Positions 8,843 to 17,593 of a stretch of DNA of 64,000 bases are shown here, one piece after another. This stretch comes from Azospirillaceae bacterium (GTDB lineage Bacteria > Pseudomonadota > Alphaproteobacteria > Azospirillales > Azospirillaceae), in contig JAPWJW010000004.1 in the NCBI GenBank assembly GCA_028283825.1, positions 66,292 to 130,291 on the forward strand. The letters are read 5' to 3'. The notes under the pieces are model-generated. The model was given only the letters and a program-made list of their open reading frames with translations. It was not told the origin of the DNA and made no database searches. Position numbers and translations under genes: made by a program. Every line of letters starts with the position of its first letter. The first letter of the stretch is position 1.

Positions 8843-9580
8843 TCATTTGGGCTGTGCGGTTTCCGTCGCCCCGCCGGGAATATAGCGCAAACCGGTCACC
8901 TCATAGGGCCGGTCCATGCGGGCGCCGTCACCGACCGTCACCTTCATGAAATGCATATAGTCGGGCACGCCGGCGTCGAATCCGCCCCAGATCCAGCCGT
9001 GGCGGGTGAAGATCTGGAAGGCGGCACCTTGCGGGGACACCTTGCCCGGTGCCCCATCGCGGGGCGTGTATTGCGCCGCCACCTTGGGCCACCAATTGTG
9101 CTGCAGGTCCAGGAAGGGGTTGATCAGGGGGTTGATGTCGATGGCCATGCCATAGGCGTGGCTGCTCCATTCATTGGGGGCGTCGTCCGCCTTCTCGCAA
9201 TAGAATCCCACGGTGATGTTCTGCTCGGCATAGATGGTGGAGCCGTACTTTTCCCAGGAATCGACCCGGTTGACGGGGAAATGCGCGGCATAGAGGTCGG
9301 CGAAAAGGCTGGCCACGTCGTTGGCGATGCGCTTGTTGACCACCAGGGCGCCGTCGTGGGCCTTGCCGTCGAAGCCTTGGTAAGTGACGGCCACCGACAC
9401 CAGATCGTCCAGGGCCACGGGGCAGCCCGGCTTCCAGGCGATGCCGGTCATTGCCGTGCGCTGCGCCTCCGTCAGCGGGGCGATGGTGCCCGCTGCTGCC
9501 GTTTGCGCGGCCATGCCCAGGGCCGCCGCGACCGTAATTCCCATAGCCCCCAGGCGCACCTTGACGCCGACCTTCGCCAT
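8843..9580 (-). CDS. M15-family zinc peptidase (D-Ala-D-Ala carboxypeptidase type)
   Basis: Predicted periplasmic peptidoglycan peptidase. A signal-like hydrophobic N-terminus (about residues 8-30, ending AAA) is followed by the M15C-type fold with the zinc motif SHAYGMAID (H141, D148), and catalytic D207 and third zinc ligand H210 in PDYMHF. ATG 9580 is chosen because GGGGAA lies just upstream; an in-frame start at 9625 would add 15 residues. It stands alone between csp and the Na/Pi symporter on the same strand. The residues needed for activity are all present. Confidence 0.82.
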   Translation of the reverse strand: MAKVGVKVRLGAMGITVAAALGMAAQTAAAGTIAPLTEAQRTAMTGIAWKPGCPVALDDLVSVAVTYQGFDGKAHDGALVVNKRIANDVASLFADLYAAHFPVNRVDSWEKYGSTIYAEQNITVGFYCEKADDAPNEWSSHAYGMAIDINPLINPFLDLQHNWWPKVAAQYTPRDGAPGKVSPQGAAFQIFTRHGWIWGGFDAGVPDYMHFMKVTVGDGARMDRPYEVTGLRYIPGGATETAQPK

Positions 9581-9693
9581 TGCCGTTCCCCATCCTGCCA
9601 TCATCGCCCCCGCGCAGGCTCTCATTTAGCGCGGATCGCGTTAAGGTGGAAACGGCTTGGGGGCGGTGCCACCCGGGCGGTGGGAAGTGGCCC

Positions 9694-11289
9694 CTAATCG
9701 GATGTCAGCGTGCGCTGCACCTGGCCGATGTTCACGACCAGCCGCCGCGCCAGCCAGACGGCGCGCTCGAACAGGATGGTCAGGCGGAACAGGGCGTCCT
9801 GCACGGGTGCTGCCGCATCGGAACCGGAAACCAGGCGGCGGCGCAGTTCGTCCATCAACTGGTCGCGGTGGCCCAACAGGCCCAGGGTCAGGTCGGCATC
9901 GTCGGCGCCCAGGCTTTCCGCGTAACCGGCCACCACGCTCAACAGGGTGTGCAAGGCCTCCACCAGGTTGCCGGTGGTGGACAGGGCCGCCGCCGCCGGC
10001 ACCGTGGCCGCCAACTCCGCCAGGGTTTCGTGCAGTTCGCCGGCGTTGCCGACCGCGTCTTCCAGCAGCAGGGCGGCCGCCACCTCGACCTGGCGCGGCT
10101 GGTTGTCCAGCAGCAGGCGGATGTAGGTCCGGATGGCCTGGGCCAGGGTGGTGCCGGCGGCACGCAGGGTCTGTGCCGTGGGGGTCGCCTTGTCCGGTTC
10201 CGCCCGCACATGGTCCAGCAGCAGGGGCAGCCGTTCGCTGAGGCGGGCCAGTTCCCGCATGGCGAGATCCAGCGCCACCGGCGGATCGGACAGGGCCTCG
10301 CGCAACAGGAAGGCGGGCTGGGCCAGGGTGTCGCCGGCGCTGGGCGGGGCCAGGCGCGCCGCCAGGGTGGCGATGGGATTCCGTCCCAGGCTGACGACCA
10401 GGGATCCCGCCACCTGGGCCAGGGTGAACAGGACGGCGATCTCGGCGGCCACCCCCATGCCCGCGTGATCGGCCAGGCCCTGCAAGGTGTCGGGGGCCTC
10501 GGTGGCGATGACGGCGGCCACCGCCAGGAACAGGGCGCCGCCGGCCTTCTGCACCGCCTGGAACACGAAGATCAGGCGGCCGTCGCCGGATTCGCCCGGC
10601 ACCACCATCAGGTTGTTGAGGATGGCGGCGGCATTGGCGCCGGCGATCAGCGGCAGGGCGGCCGGCAGGGTCAGCAGGCCGGATCCCACCGCCGCCACCG
10701 CAACGGCGGCGGCCACGGAGGATGACTGTGCCGCGAAGGAGAATCCGGCCCCCACCGCGGCCAGCAGCCACGGGGAATGCAGCACCATGGCCAGGCCGCC
10801 GCCGTGCACCAGATCGTCCCGCACCGGCCCGACGGTGGAAGAGATGATGTGCATGCCGAACAGCAGGAAGGCGGCGCCCAGCGCCGCCTCCAGCATGTTG
10901 CGCAGGCGGTCGGTGCGGGCCAGCTTGAAGTAGGTGGCGATGCCGACCAGGCCGATGACCACGCTGGCCGCCGTCGTCGTGTCGATGGCCACCAGCAGGG
11001 GCAGCATGGCGGTGCCGACATTGGACCAGGTGGGCGCGACCAGGGCGGGGCCGGGCGGCAGGATCCCCGCCCGCAGGAAACCCATGATGATCCACGAGAC
11101 GGCGTTGCTGCTCTGCGTCGCCACGCCGGCCAGGGTGCCGCTGATGGCGCTGCTGAGCGGGCTGCGCAGCGCCCAGGCGAAAACGGCGCGGGTGCGCCGC
11201 CCCACCAGCGGCACCAGGTTGGCCGACAGCGACCGCGCGCCGATGAAGAACAGCCCCAGCCCGCACAGAAGGGTGGCGATGATGCTCAT
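9694..11289 (-). CDS. Na+/phosphate cotransporter family protein with PhoU-like C-terminal domain
   Basis: Inner-membrane sodium-dependent phosphate transporter of the NptA/PNaS family. Two inverted repeats carry the signature QSSN (residues 59-62, ATQSSNAVSW) and QSSS (about residue 185, AAQSSSVAAA). Hydrophobic segments fill residues 1-~300; the C-terminal ~200 residues are soluble, helical and Leu/Ala-rich, like the PhoU-like domain of these transporters. Length 531 matches the two-domain form. It is divergent from the PadR/ferric reductase pair across about 275 bp without other genes. Confidence 0.85.
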   Translation of the reverse strand: MSIIATLLCGLGLFFIGARSLSANLVPLVGRRTRAVFAWALRSPLSSAISGTLAGVATQSSNAVSWIIMGFLRAGILPPGPALVAPTWSNVGTAMLPLLVAIDTTTAASVVIGLVGIATYFKLARTDRLRNMLEAALGAAFLLFGMHIISSTVGPVRDDLVHGGGLAMVLHSPWLLAAVGAGFSFAAQSSSVAAAVAVAAVGSGLLTLPAALPLIAGANAAAILNNLMVVPGESGDGRLIFVFQAVQKAGGALFLAVAAVIATEAPDTLQGLADHAGMGVAAEIAVLFTLAQVAGSLVVSLGRNPIATLAARLAPPSAGDTLAQPAFLLREALSDPPVALDLAMRELARLSERLPLLLDHVRAEPDKATPTAQTLRAAGTTLAQAIRTYIRLLLDNQPRQVEVAAALLLEDAVGNAGELHETLAELAATVPAAAALSTTGNLVEALHTLLSVVAGYAESLGADDADLTLGLLGHRDQLMDELRRRLVSGSDAAAPVQDALFRLTILFERAVWLARRLVVNIGQVQRTLTSD

Positions 11290-11553
11290 GCGCGTGGGCC
11301 GCGCCGCCGGATGGCGGTGCGCCCGTCCTCAAAAGCCATGCCGCAGCCCGGCGGCATGTGGCCGAATTCCCCCACCCTCATGAACATCCCCGAACGCGAC
11401 GTCGTCTGCGGCCATGCGAACCCCGTCCCCACGGGGGCGCATGCCGGATCATGGCGTTGTAACACAGGCGGTGGGCCGCTTTTTGTGACGGATATGTGAA
11501 ATGGTCGGCCGACCGACGCCCCCATGCCGCTTGCGCGATCATATTTTCAGATG

Positions 11554-11565
11554 TATCGTAAGATA
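11554..11565. promoter_or_regulatory. Candidate PadR-family operator at the regulator start
   Basis: TATCGTAAGATA is an inverted repeat (TATC-N4-GATA) that ends on the A of the PadR gene start codon. Its place suggests autoregulation of the PadR-ferric reductase pair. No Shine-Dalgarno precedes ATG 11565, so a leaderless start or the in-frame ATG 11679 should be kept in mind. Confidence 0.4.
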
Positions 11566-12509
11566 TGTTTTTCGATAGACGAGATAGCCGGCATCCTTTC
11601 CAGGCCGCGGGGCGGCACGGGGGATGGAATCCTTGGCACCACGGCGGCGGTGGTGGTTCGCGGCGGGGCGGCGGCGGCATGCCGGGCGCCCGCAAGCTTT
11701 CCTCAAACGATCTGCAACTGGTGATCCTGGCCCTGCTGGAAAAGCAGCCGGCCCATGGGTACGAACTGATCCGCACGCTGGAGGAACGCTCCGGCGGCTT
11801 CTACGCGCCCAGCCCCGGCGTCATCTATCCGGCGCTGACCTATCTGGAGGAGGTGGGGCACGCCAATGCGGAGCCTGACGGCAACCGCAAGCGTTACCGC
11901 CTGACCGAAACGGGCCTGCATCATCTGCAGGCCAACCGCGCCCTGGTCGACTCCATCCTTGAGGCGCTGGGCCGCGTCGGTGGCCGCATGGCGGAGGTGC
12001 GTGAGGCCTTCGCCGGCCTGAACGAGGTCGATCCCGCCGCCTGGGACGATCTGCACCGCGCCCGCCACGATCTGAAGCACGCGCTGCTGCGCGCGAAGGG
12101 CTCCGGCCCCGCCGAGGCACGGCGCATCACCGCCATCCTGGAGCGCGCGACCGCCGAGATCCTCGGCACGGCCGCCAGCGCCCCGACATTGAATTCCCAA
12201 GCAAGAGAGAGAAACCCTGACCATGCAGTCTCAGGACAACGGCGGCGCGACCGCGCGCCACCCGATTCAACGCGTGCGCCACGACACCCGCCGCCGCACC
12301 CTGACGGTCACCGCCGTCACCCGCCTGACGCCCAAGATGCTGCGCATCGACTTCACCTCACCCGATCTGGCGGATTTCACCAGTGCTGGGCCGGACGACC
12401 ATGTGAAGGTCTTCCTGTCGAACGGCGGCGAGAGTGTCATGCGCGACTACACCCCCCGGGCCTTCGACCGGGAAAAACGCACGCTGACCATCGACTTCGC
12501 CATCCATGA
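11565..12509 (+). CDS. PadR-family transcriptional regulator (YqjI-like), with unusual read-on 3' end
   Basis: Winged-helix repressor, likely controlling the next gene. After a Gly/His-rich start (HGGWNPWHHGGGGG) the PadR domain begins near residue 43 (KLSSNDLQLVILALLEKQPAHGYELIRTLEERSGGFYAPSPG is its core) and the helical C-terminal domain ends near residue 210. This layout and the adjacent siderophore-interacting gene match the E. coli yqjI-yqjH pair, where YqjI is a nickel-responsive repressor of a ferric reductase. The frame has no stop until 12509, so the last ~95 codons overlap the ferric reductase gene in another frame; that tail (rich in R, P and H) looks like shadow translation. A lost stop or single-base indel near 12150-12190 would explain it. 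Confidence 0.75.
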   Translation: MFFDRRDSRHPFQAAGRHGGWNPWHHGGGGGSRRGGGGMPGARKLSSNDLQLVILALLEKQPAHGYELIRTLEERSGGFYAPSPGVIYPALTYLEEVGHANAEPDGNRKRYRLTETGLHHLQANRALVDSILEALGRVGGRMAEVREAFAGLNEVDPAAWDDLHRARHDLKHALLRAKGSGPAEARRITAILERATAEILGTAASAPTLNSQARERNPDHAVSGQRRRDRAPPDSTRAPRHPPPHPDGHRRHPPDAQDAAHRLHLTRSGGFHQCWAGRPCEGLPVERRRECHARLHPPGLRPGKTHADHRLRHP

Positions 12510-12990
12510 GGCGGGGCCCGCCACCGCCTGGGCCCTGCAGGCCAAGGTGGGGGATACGCTGGAGATCGGTGGCCCGCGCGGCTCCGTCGTGGTGCCGGAC
12601 GATTTTGACTGGTACCTGCTGATCGCCGATGAAACCGGGCTGCCGGCCATGGGCCGCCGGCTGGAGGAATTGCGGCCCGGCGTGCCGGTGCTGACCGTCG
12701 CCGTCATCGACAACGCGGATGAGGTGCAGGCGATTGAGACCGGCACCGCCTGGACACCCCACTGGATTTACCGCGACCAGCAGCCGGGCGGCGACGCCGA
12801 CCTGCTGCGCCAGGCGCTTGATGGCCTGACCCTTCCCGAGGGCGATGGCTACGTCTGGATCGCGGCGGAGGCCCAGGTGGTCAAGGCCCTGCGCGGCCAT
12901 TTCATCGAGGAGCGCAAGCACCCGGCCGCCTGGATGCGGGCGTCGGGCTATTGGCTGCGCGGCGAGGCCGGCGCGCACGAGAACTTCTGA
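12223..12990 (+). CDS. Siderophore-interacting protein, NAD(P)H-dependent ferric reductase (YqjH-like)
   Basis: Releases iron from ferric-siderophores by FAD-mediated reduction in the cytoplasm. The N-terminal FAD-binding barrel has the flavin motif RDYTPR (residues 74-79), then GPATAWA and the GGPRGS loop; the C-terminal half is the NAD(P)H-binding SIP domain (DWYLLIADETGLPAMGRRLEEL; YVWIAAEAQVVKALRGHF). Length 255 is normal. ATG 12223 follows AGAGAGA. Its partner upstream is a PadR regulator, and a strong terminator follows, so the two form a regulatory unit for metal homeostasis. Confidence 0.9.
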   Translation: MQSQDNGGATARHPIQRVRHDTRRRTLTVTAVTRLTPKMLRIDFTSPDLADFTSAGPDDHVKVFLSNGGESVMRDYTPRAFDREKRTLTIDFAIHEAGPATAWALQAKVGDTLEIGGPRGSVVVPDDFDWYLLIADETGLPAMGRRLEELRPGVPVLTVAVIDNADEVQAIETGTAWTPHWIYRDQQPGGDADLLRQALDGLTLPEGDGYVWIAAEAQVVKALRGHFIEERKHPAAWMRASGYWLRGEAGAHENF

Positions 12991-12998
12991 ATGTAATC

Positions 12999-13025
12999 AG
13001 CGGCGTGAGGCGTCCTCACGCCGCT
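12999..13025. terminator. Bidirectional terminator between ferric reductase and sugar symporter genes
   Basis: Perfect 12-bp stem AGCGGCGTGAGG / CCTCACGCCGCT with a 3-nt loop, followed by TTT, 9 bp after the ferric reductase stop. The gene on the other side is convergent, so it can serve both. Confidence 0.8.
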
Positions 13026-13038
13026 TTCGGCCGCGACT

Positions 13039-14352
13039 TTAGCCGCCAGCTTCCAGCAGTGCCAGTTCCCGACGGACGGCCTGGTGACGGTCGGCGGTCA
13101 GGCGATGGCCGCGCACCAGGGGAATGGCCAGCAGGCACAACACCGCCGGCACCCAGATGGCGGCGACGGACAGGGCCGTCGTGGCTTGGCCGGTTTGTTC
13201 AGCACCCTGCGGGTTGAAGCCCGCCCGGTCCAGGGCCATCAGGGCCAGGGCGGGGGCGACGGCGGCGGCCAGCTTGTCGATGATCGAGAACAGGGCCGAC
13301 AGGGCGCCCAACTGGTCGGTGCCGGATGACAGCCGCCATTGGTCCCCCAGGTCGGCCATCATTGAGCGCATCAGCACCGGGGCCGCCGACAGGGTGATGC
13401 CGAAGCCGGCCAGGATGACCATGCCCACCTTGGGGCTGGACCAGGGCAGCAGGTGCACCACCGGGTACAGCAGGGCCTGCGCCGCGAAGCCCAGCGCCAG
13501 GGCGCGGTGCTTTTCCATCAGCGTGCCCAGCATGCTCCACAGATAGCCGCCGGCGATGGCACCCAGCTTCAGGACGAACAGCAGGCTGGCCGTTTGCAGC
13601 GGGCTCAGGCCATGGAACAGGGGATAATAGAAAAAGAAGACGGCGCCCGAGCCGTACAACGCCAGGCTGGTCAGGAAGCTGGACCCCAGCAGGCGGGCGA
13701 CATCGCCCTGGGCCAGCAGCCGGGCATAGTCGCGCCAGGCCGGGCGGCGGGTCCAGGCGGCCGGCGGCTCGCGCACTAGCAGGACGGCCAGGGCCACGCC
13801 CACCGGCGTCGCCGCCATGATGAACCAGCCCATGGCCGGCACCGTGGCGGCCGGGGTCGCCTTCAGCGCCGGCAGCAGGGGCAGGGCGGTGATGGCCAGG
13901 CCGCCCACCATGAAGAAGGCCTGCGCCCAGGCGAAGATGGCGTTGCGCTCGTCATAATCGTCGCTCAGCGACCCGCCCCAGGCCACGTGGGCCACGCTGC
14001 ACAGGGACCAGGCGGCATAGGTGCCGGCCAGGCACAGCGACAGATAGGTGGCGCTGGCCCCCTTGGGCGGCATGAACAGGCCGAAGACCGATACGATCAG
14101 GAAGGGCGTGCCGATCACCAGCCACAGGCGGAACCGGCCGAAGGCTGATCGGGTGTTGTCCAGCACCACCGCCGCCAGCGGGTCGGCGATGATGTCGGCC
14201 AACCGCGCCACCAGGAAGGCCAGGCCCACCAGGCCCAGCGGCAGGCCCACGACCGTGCCGTAGTAATTGGGCAAATAGATCAGCAGCGGCAGCCCCAGGC
14301 CGGCCAGCCCCACCGTCGGGGCGGCATACGCCATCTTGGTCACCATCCGCAT
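13039..14352 (-). CDS. MFS transporter of the glycoside-pentoside-hexuronide:cation symporter (GPH) type
   Basis: Inner-membrane sugar:cation symporter related to MelB/XynB-type carriers. About 12 hydrophobic segments are visible over 437 residues. GPH-like features include an N-terminal YAAPTVGLAGLGLPLLIYLPNYY and the loop RLADIIADPLAAVVLDNTRSAFGRFRLWL, which corresponds to the conserved D-P...GRFRPW motif after helix II. Substrate is not visible; pentosides or oligosaccharides would fit the glycosidase genes in this window. It is convergent with the ferric reductase gene and separated from it by a shared terminator. Confidence 0.82.
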   Translation of the reverse strand: MRMVTKMAYAAPTVGLAGLGLPLLIYLPNYYGTVVGLPLGLVGLAFLVARLADIIADPLAAVVLDNTRSAFGRFRLWLVIGTPFLIVSVFGLFMPPKGASATYLSLCLAGTYAAWSLCSVAHVAWGGSLSDDYDERNAIFAWAQAFFMVGGLAITALPLLPALKATPAATVPAMGWFIMAATPVGVALAVLLVREPPAAWTRRPAWRDYARLLAQGDVARLLGSSFLTSLALYGSGAVFFFYYPLFHGLSPLQTASLLFVLKLGAIAGGYLWSMLGTLMEKHRALALGFAAQALLYPVVHLLPWSSPKVGMVILAGFGITLSAAPVLMRSMMADLGDQWRLSSGTDQLGALSALFSIIDKLAAAVAPALALMALDRAGFNPQGAEQTGQATTALSVAAIWVPAVLCLLAIPLVRGHRLTADRHQAVRRELALLEAGG

Positions 14353-14443
14353 CCAGGCCTCCTCTTCACACGAGGCGACACCGTAAAGGGAAAGTGGGGG
14401 TCAGGGAAAGTGCCCGTGGCCCCTTCCAGCCGGGGGATTTCAA

Positions 14444-14929
14444 TCAGGCGCTCAACGCCTCACGCTCACACGTGGTGGGCAATTGCGCGGCGGGGGGCAC
14501 CAGCGTCAGGCTGTTGACGCGCAGGGCGCCGGCCAGGGCGCGCGCGGTCATGGCCAGGGTGGGCCGGTCATTTTCCAGCGCCAGCCAGCGCAGTTGGGCG
14601 TCGAACTGCGCCTCCTTCCCGTTCTGGGCGGCGGCCACCAGCATCAGCACCTGCCGCTCATCCGCGGTCAGGCTGGGGCAGCCGGGATGGCCGATGGCCA
14701 GTTCCCGCCGGCAGGTGTGGATCAGCGCCAGCAGGAAGGTGTGCAGGGTGGCCAGCACCTCCCGCCCATCCTCACCACAGGTGTCCGCGAACTCCCGTCC
14801 CACCAGGGGGCCGTAGTCCTTGCCCTGCACCATGCGGCGCAACGCCCAGACAAGCAGATGTTCACCCGGGCCGAATTCCGGCACGTGGTCCGATTTCGCG
14901 GTTACGGCATCCATCAATGACATCGTCAT
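14444..14929 (-). CDS. Hypothetical protein under a Fur-box-like site
   Basis: I do not recognise the family. The 161-residue product is soluble and helical (EFGPGEHLLVWALRRMVQGKDYGPLVGREF; ADERQVLMLVAAAQNG; LALENDRPTLAMTARALAGAL) and has a few cysteines (DTCGEDGRE, HTCRREL, GHPGC). ATG 14929 is chosen because GGGGGAT precedes it directly; an upstream in-frame start at 15058 would run through the Fur-box region. A Fur-box-like sequence lies 53-67 bp upstream of the start, so iron-repressed expression is likely. The fold and function cannot be given from sequence alone. Confidence 0.65.
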   Translation of the reverse strand: MTMSLMDAVTAKSDHVPEFGPGEHLLVWALRRMVQGKDYGPLVGREFADTCGEDGREVLATLHTFLLALIHTCRRELAIGHPGCPSLTADERQVLMLVAAAQNGKEAQFDAQLRWLALENDRPTLAMTARALAGALRVNSLTLVPPAAQLPTTCEREALSA

Positions 14930-15328
14930 ATCCCCCGACGGATCATGGGCGTTCCAAAGGGAAGCCACCAGCCGCCGTAGATGCAAATCATTCTCAAACC
15001 ATAACGCATGTCGGGCGCGTTGGCAAAGGCCACCGTCACACCCGGCGTGCATACCCAAACAAGTATTCTATACCCCGGCGGCCACATTGACCCAAGGCCT
15101 GAACCGTTTCCCCCCGAAATGGTCACCGAGATGACACCGGTTGGGGCAAGGACCGTTGGGACGAAGGGTCGCAGGCGGCTTCAACCGACGCGACGGGCAG
15201 ACAGGCGGCATCCGCCGTCCTATCCTGCCGGCCCCGATACCCGGGGCCAGTCCCCAGGAATTGGGGGCGCGCATCCGGGATGGCAAGGCCGGGAACGGCA
15301 AAGCCGCAACGACAAGAGGATCCGGCAG
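14930..15328. other. 399-bp intergenic region with Fur box
   Basis: Divergent spacer between the hypothetical gene and the hydroxyacid dehydrogenase gene. It holds the Fur-box-like site (14982-14996) and a possible -10-like TATTCTATAC near 15062. Open reading frames through it look like extensions of the dehydrogenase frame, and I see no separate gene. Confidence 0.5.
14982..14996. promoter_or_regulatory. Fur-box-like operator
   Basis: TGCAAATCATTCTCA matches the 7-1-7 Fur consensus TGATAATnATTATCA at 11 of 14 positions. It is 53 bp upstream of the hypothetical gene start (14929) and is the likely site of iron control of that gene. Confidence 0.6.
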
Positions 15329-16297
15329 ATGGCGACCCAGACCGATATCGACCTGCTGATGCCCGCCCCCATGATGCCCTTCGTCATGGAACAATTGGAT
15401 CAGGCCTTCCGCGTCCACAAGCTGTGGCTGGCACCTGATGCGGATGCCATGCTGGCGGAGGTCGGCCCCCGCGTGCGCGCCATCGCGGCCGCTGGTGGCG
15501 CCTCCGTCACGGCGCAACTGATGGGCCGGCTGCCGACTCTGGAATGCGTGTCCAGCTTCGGCGTGGGCTACGACCACGTGGATGCCAGGTGGGCCGGCGC
15601 CCACGGCATCACCGTCACCAACACCCCCGACGTCCTGACGGAGGAGGTGGCGGACACCGCCCTGGCCCTGGTGCTGATGGCGGTGCGCCGCCTGCCGCAG
15701 GCGGAACGCTATCTGCGCGCCGGCCATTGGCTGGAAAAGTCCTATCCGCTGACATCGTCGTTGCGCGACCGCACGGCCGGCATCCTGGGCCTGGGCCGCA
15801 TCGGCAAGGCCATCGGCCACCGATTGGAGGCCTGCGGCGTGCCCGTCCACTATCACGGCCGCCATGCCCAGGCGGACGTGGACTATCCCTATCACGCGAC
15901 ACCGGTGGACCTGGCGCGGGCGGTGGACGTGCTGGTGGTGGTCACCCCCGGCGGGCCGGGCACCCGTGACCTGGTCAACGCCGACGTGCTGAAGGCCCTG
16001 GGCCCCAACGGCATCCTGGTCAATATCGCCCGCGGCAGCGTGGTGGATGAGGCGGCGCTGATCGCGGCGTTGCGGGACGGCACCATCCTGGGCGCCGGCC
16101 TGGACGTGTTCGCGCAGGAGCCCCGGGTGCCCCAGGCCCTGCTGGACCTGGACAATACCGTGCTGCTGCCGCATGTCGGCTCCGCCACCACCCACACCCG
16201 CCGCGCCATGGGCCAGCTGGTGGTGGACAACCTGCTGGCCTGGGCCGCCGGCCGGCCGGTGCTGACGCCCGTGCCGGAGACACAAGTTAAGGGGTAG
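15329..16297 (+). CDS. D-isomer-specific 2-hydroxyacid dehydrogenase (glyoxylate/hydroxypyruvate reductase type)
   Basis: NAD(P)H-dependent reductase of 2-keto acids such as glyoxylate or hydroxypyruvate; cytoplasmic. The nucleotide-binding motif GILGLGRIGKAIG is at residues 151-163, and the catalytic triad is R235 (NIARGSVVD), E264 (FAQEP) and H282 (LPHVGSAT). SFGVGYDHVD (76-85) is the substrate-loop signature. The 322 residues match GhrB-like enzymes. ATG 15329 (MATQTDIDLLMPAP) follows AGAGGA by about 8 nt; upstream in-frame starts are less likely. It is convergent with corA. Cofactor choice and physiological substrate are not decided by sequence. Confidence 0.9.
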   Translation: MATQTDIDLLMPAPMMPFVMEQLDQAFRVHKLWLAPDADAMLAEVGPRVRAIAAAGGASVTAQLMGRLPTLECVSSFGVGYDHVDARWAGAHGITVTNTPDVLTEEVADTALALVLMAVRRLPQAERYLRAGHWLEKSYPLTSSLRDRTAGILGLGRIGKAIGHRLEACGVPVHYHGRHAQADVDYPYHATPVDLARAVDVLVVVTPGGPGTRDLVNADVLKALGPNGILVNIARGSVVDEAALIAALRDGTILGAGLDVFAQEPRVPQALLDLDNTVLLPHVGSATTHTRRAMGQLVVDNLLAWAAGRPVLTPVPETQVKG

Positions 16298-16439
16298 TTT
16301 TTCCTGGCGGCATGGGCTTCTGCTTATGCCGCTATACCGCGACCGCGGTCGCCGGAAGTTTCCGGGGAGCGTAGCGGACTGGAAACTGAGGAAGCCCAAG
16401 CCAGCGCATGCTGGCGCCCGGCGCCTGAGGGTCGACGTA

Positions 16440-17422
16440 TCAGAGCCAGCCCCGGCGCCGGAAATACCAATAGGGCAGGATGGCGGACACCACCATCAGG
16501 CACAGGGCGCCGGGGTAGCCGAACACCCAGTCCAGTTCCGGCATGTGCTTGAAGTTCATGCCGTAGATGGAGGCGATCAGGGTGGGCGGCAGGAAGATGA
16601 CGGCGGCGACCGAGAAGATCTTGATGATGGCGTTCTGCTGGATGTTGATCAGCCCCAGGGTCGAATCCAGCAGGAACTGCGCCGTCTGCGCCAGATAGCC
16701 GTTGTAGTCCAGCAGCGACTGGATATCGCCGTTCAGCGTGTTCAGGGTGACCTTGGTTTCCGGGGCGATGGGGGCGGCCTTCTCCGCCGCCTTCAGGAAC
16801 ATGACGGCCCGGGCCAGGCTGTGCAGGCTTTCCCGCACGCGCGACGCCAGGTCGCCGCTGCGGCCGATGCGTTTCAGGGCCGATTGCAGGTCGGCGTCGA
16901 TGATGCTGGGGCTGAGTTCCTCCCCCTGGCTGAAGACGGCGCGGGACAGGGTGTCCATGCCCTCCTTCACCTCTTCCAGCACGTCGGCCACGCGGCCGAC
17001 GATGGCGCCCAGCAGGGCCAGCAGGATGCCCTCCGGATCGGACGGCAGGTCACCGGACCCCTGGTCCACCCGGCCGGTGAAGGTGCGGAAGGGGGTGGTG
17101 TCCAGGTAACGCACCGTCACCAGATGCTTGGGCGTCAGGATGAAGGTGGCGTCGGCCAGCGACGGGCCCAGTGGCGCCTGGCGGGTCAGCACGCGCACCG
17201 TCATGACCAGGGCGTAGCGCCCACCTTGTACAGCTGGCGGCTGCTCTCGATCTCCCGCATCTCCTCCCGCGTCGGGACCTCGACGCCCAGCGCTTTCTCG
17301 ACCTGGGTCTCCTCCTCCCGGGTCGGGTCGATCATGTCGATCCACAGATCGTCGGCGACGCAGGGGGCGCCGGCCTGGCGTTTGGTCAGGGCGCCGTTTT
17401 CCAGGCGGTAGAGGGTCAGCAT
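16440..17422 (-). pseudogene. corA: CorA-family Mg2+/divalent cation transporter, split by a one-base frameshift
   Basis: The N-terminal cytosolic part (MLTLYRLENGALTKRQAGAP...PTREEMREIESSRQLYKVG) is in one frame and ends at a TGA soon after 17223. The remainder (RYALVMTVRVLTRQAPLG... to the two C-terminal helices with the GMN motif, IYGMNFKHMPELDW) is in another frame from there to 16440. Adding one G in the GTGGGC run at 17219-17223 restores a continuous CorA (LYKVGRYALVMTV). Everything else, including the pore helix and signature, is intact, so this is either a sequencing error or a very recent inactivation. ATG 17422 is the normal family start. If functional it would import Mg2+ across the inner membrane. 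Confidence 0.85.
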
Positions 17423-17593
17423 GCACGCATCTTTCCAATTATGACCGCAAGCAAGAGGCAGGAATGCTTGCGTCAGCGACAAGAACCATCCCGGCACTGC
17501 AACGATTTGTCACCCCTGTCAGCCACCGCAAGGCGTTTAGGCTTTCGCACGACGCGCGATAGGGCGTGAAGGTGATGCAGACGGGTGGGGTCT

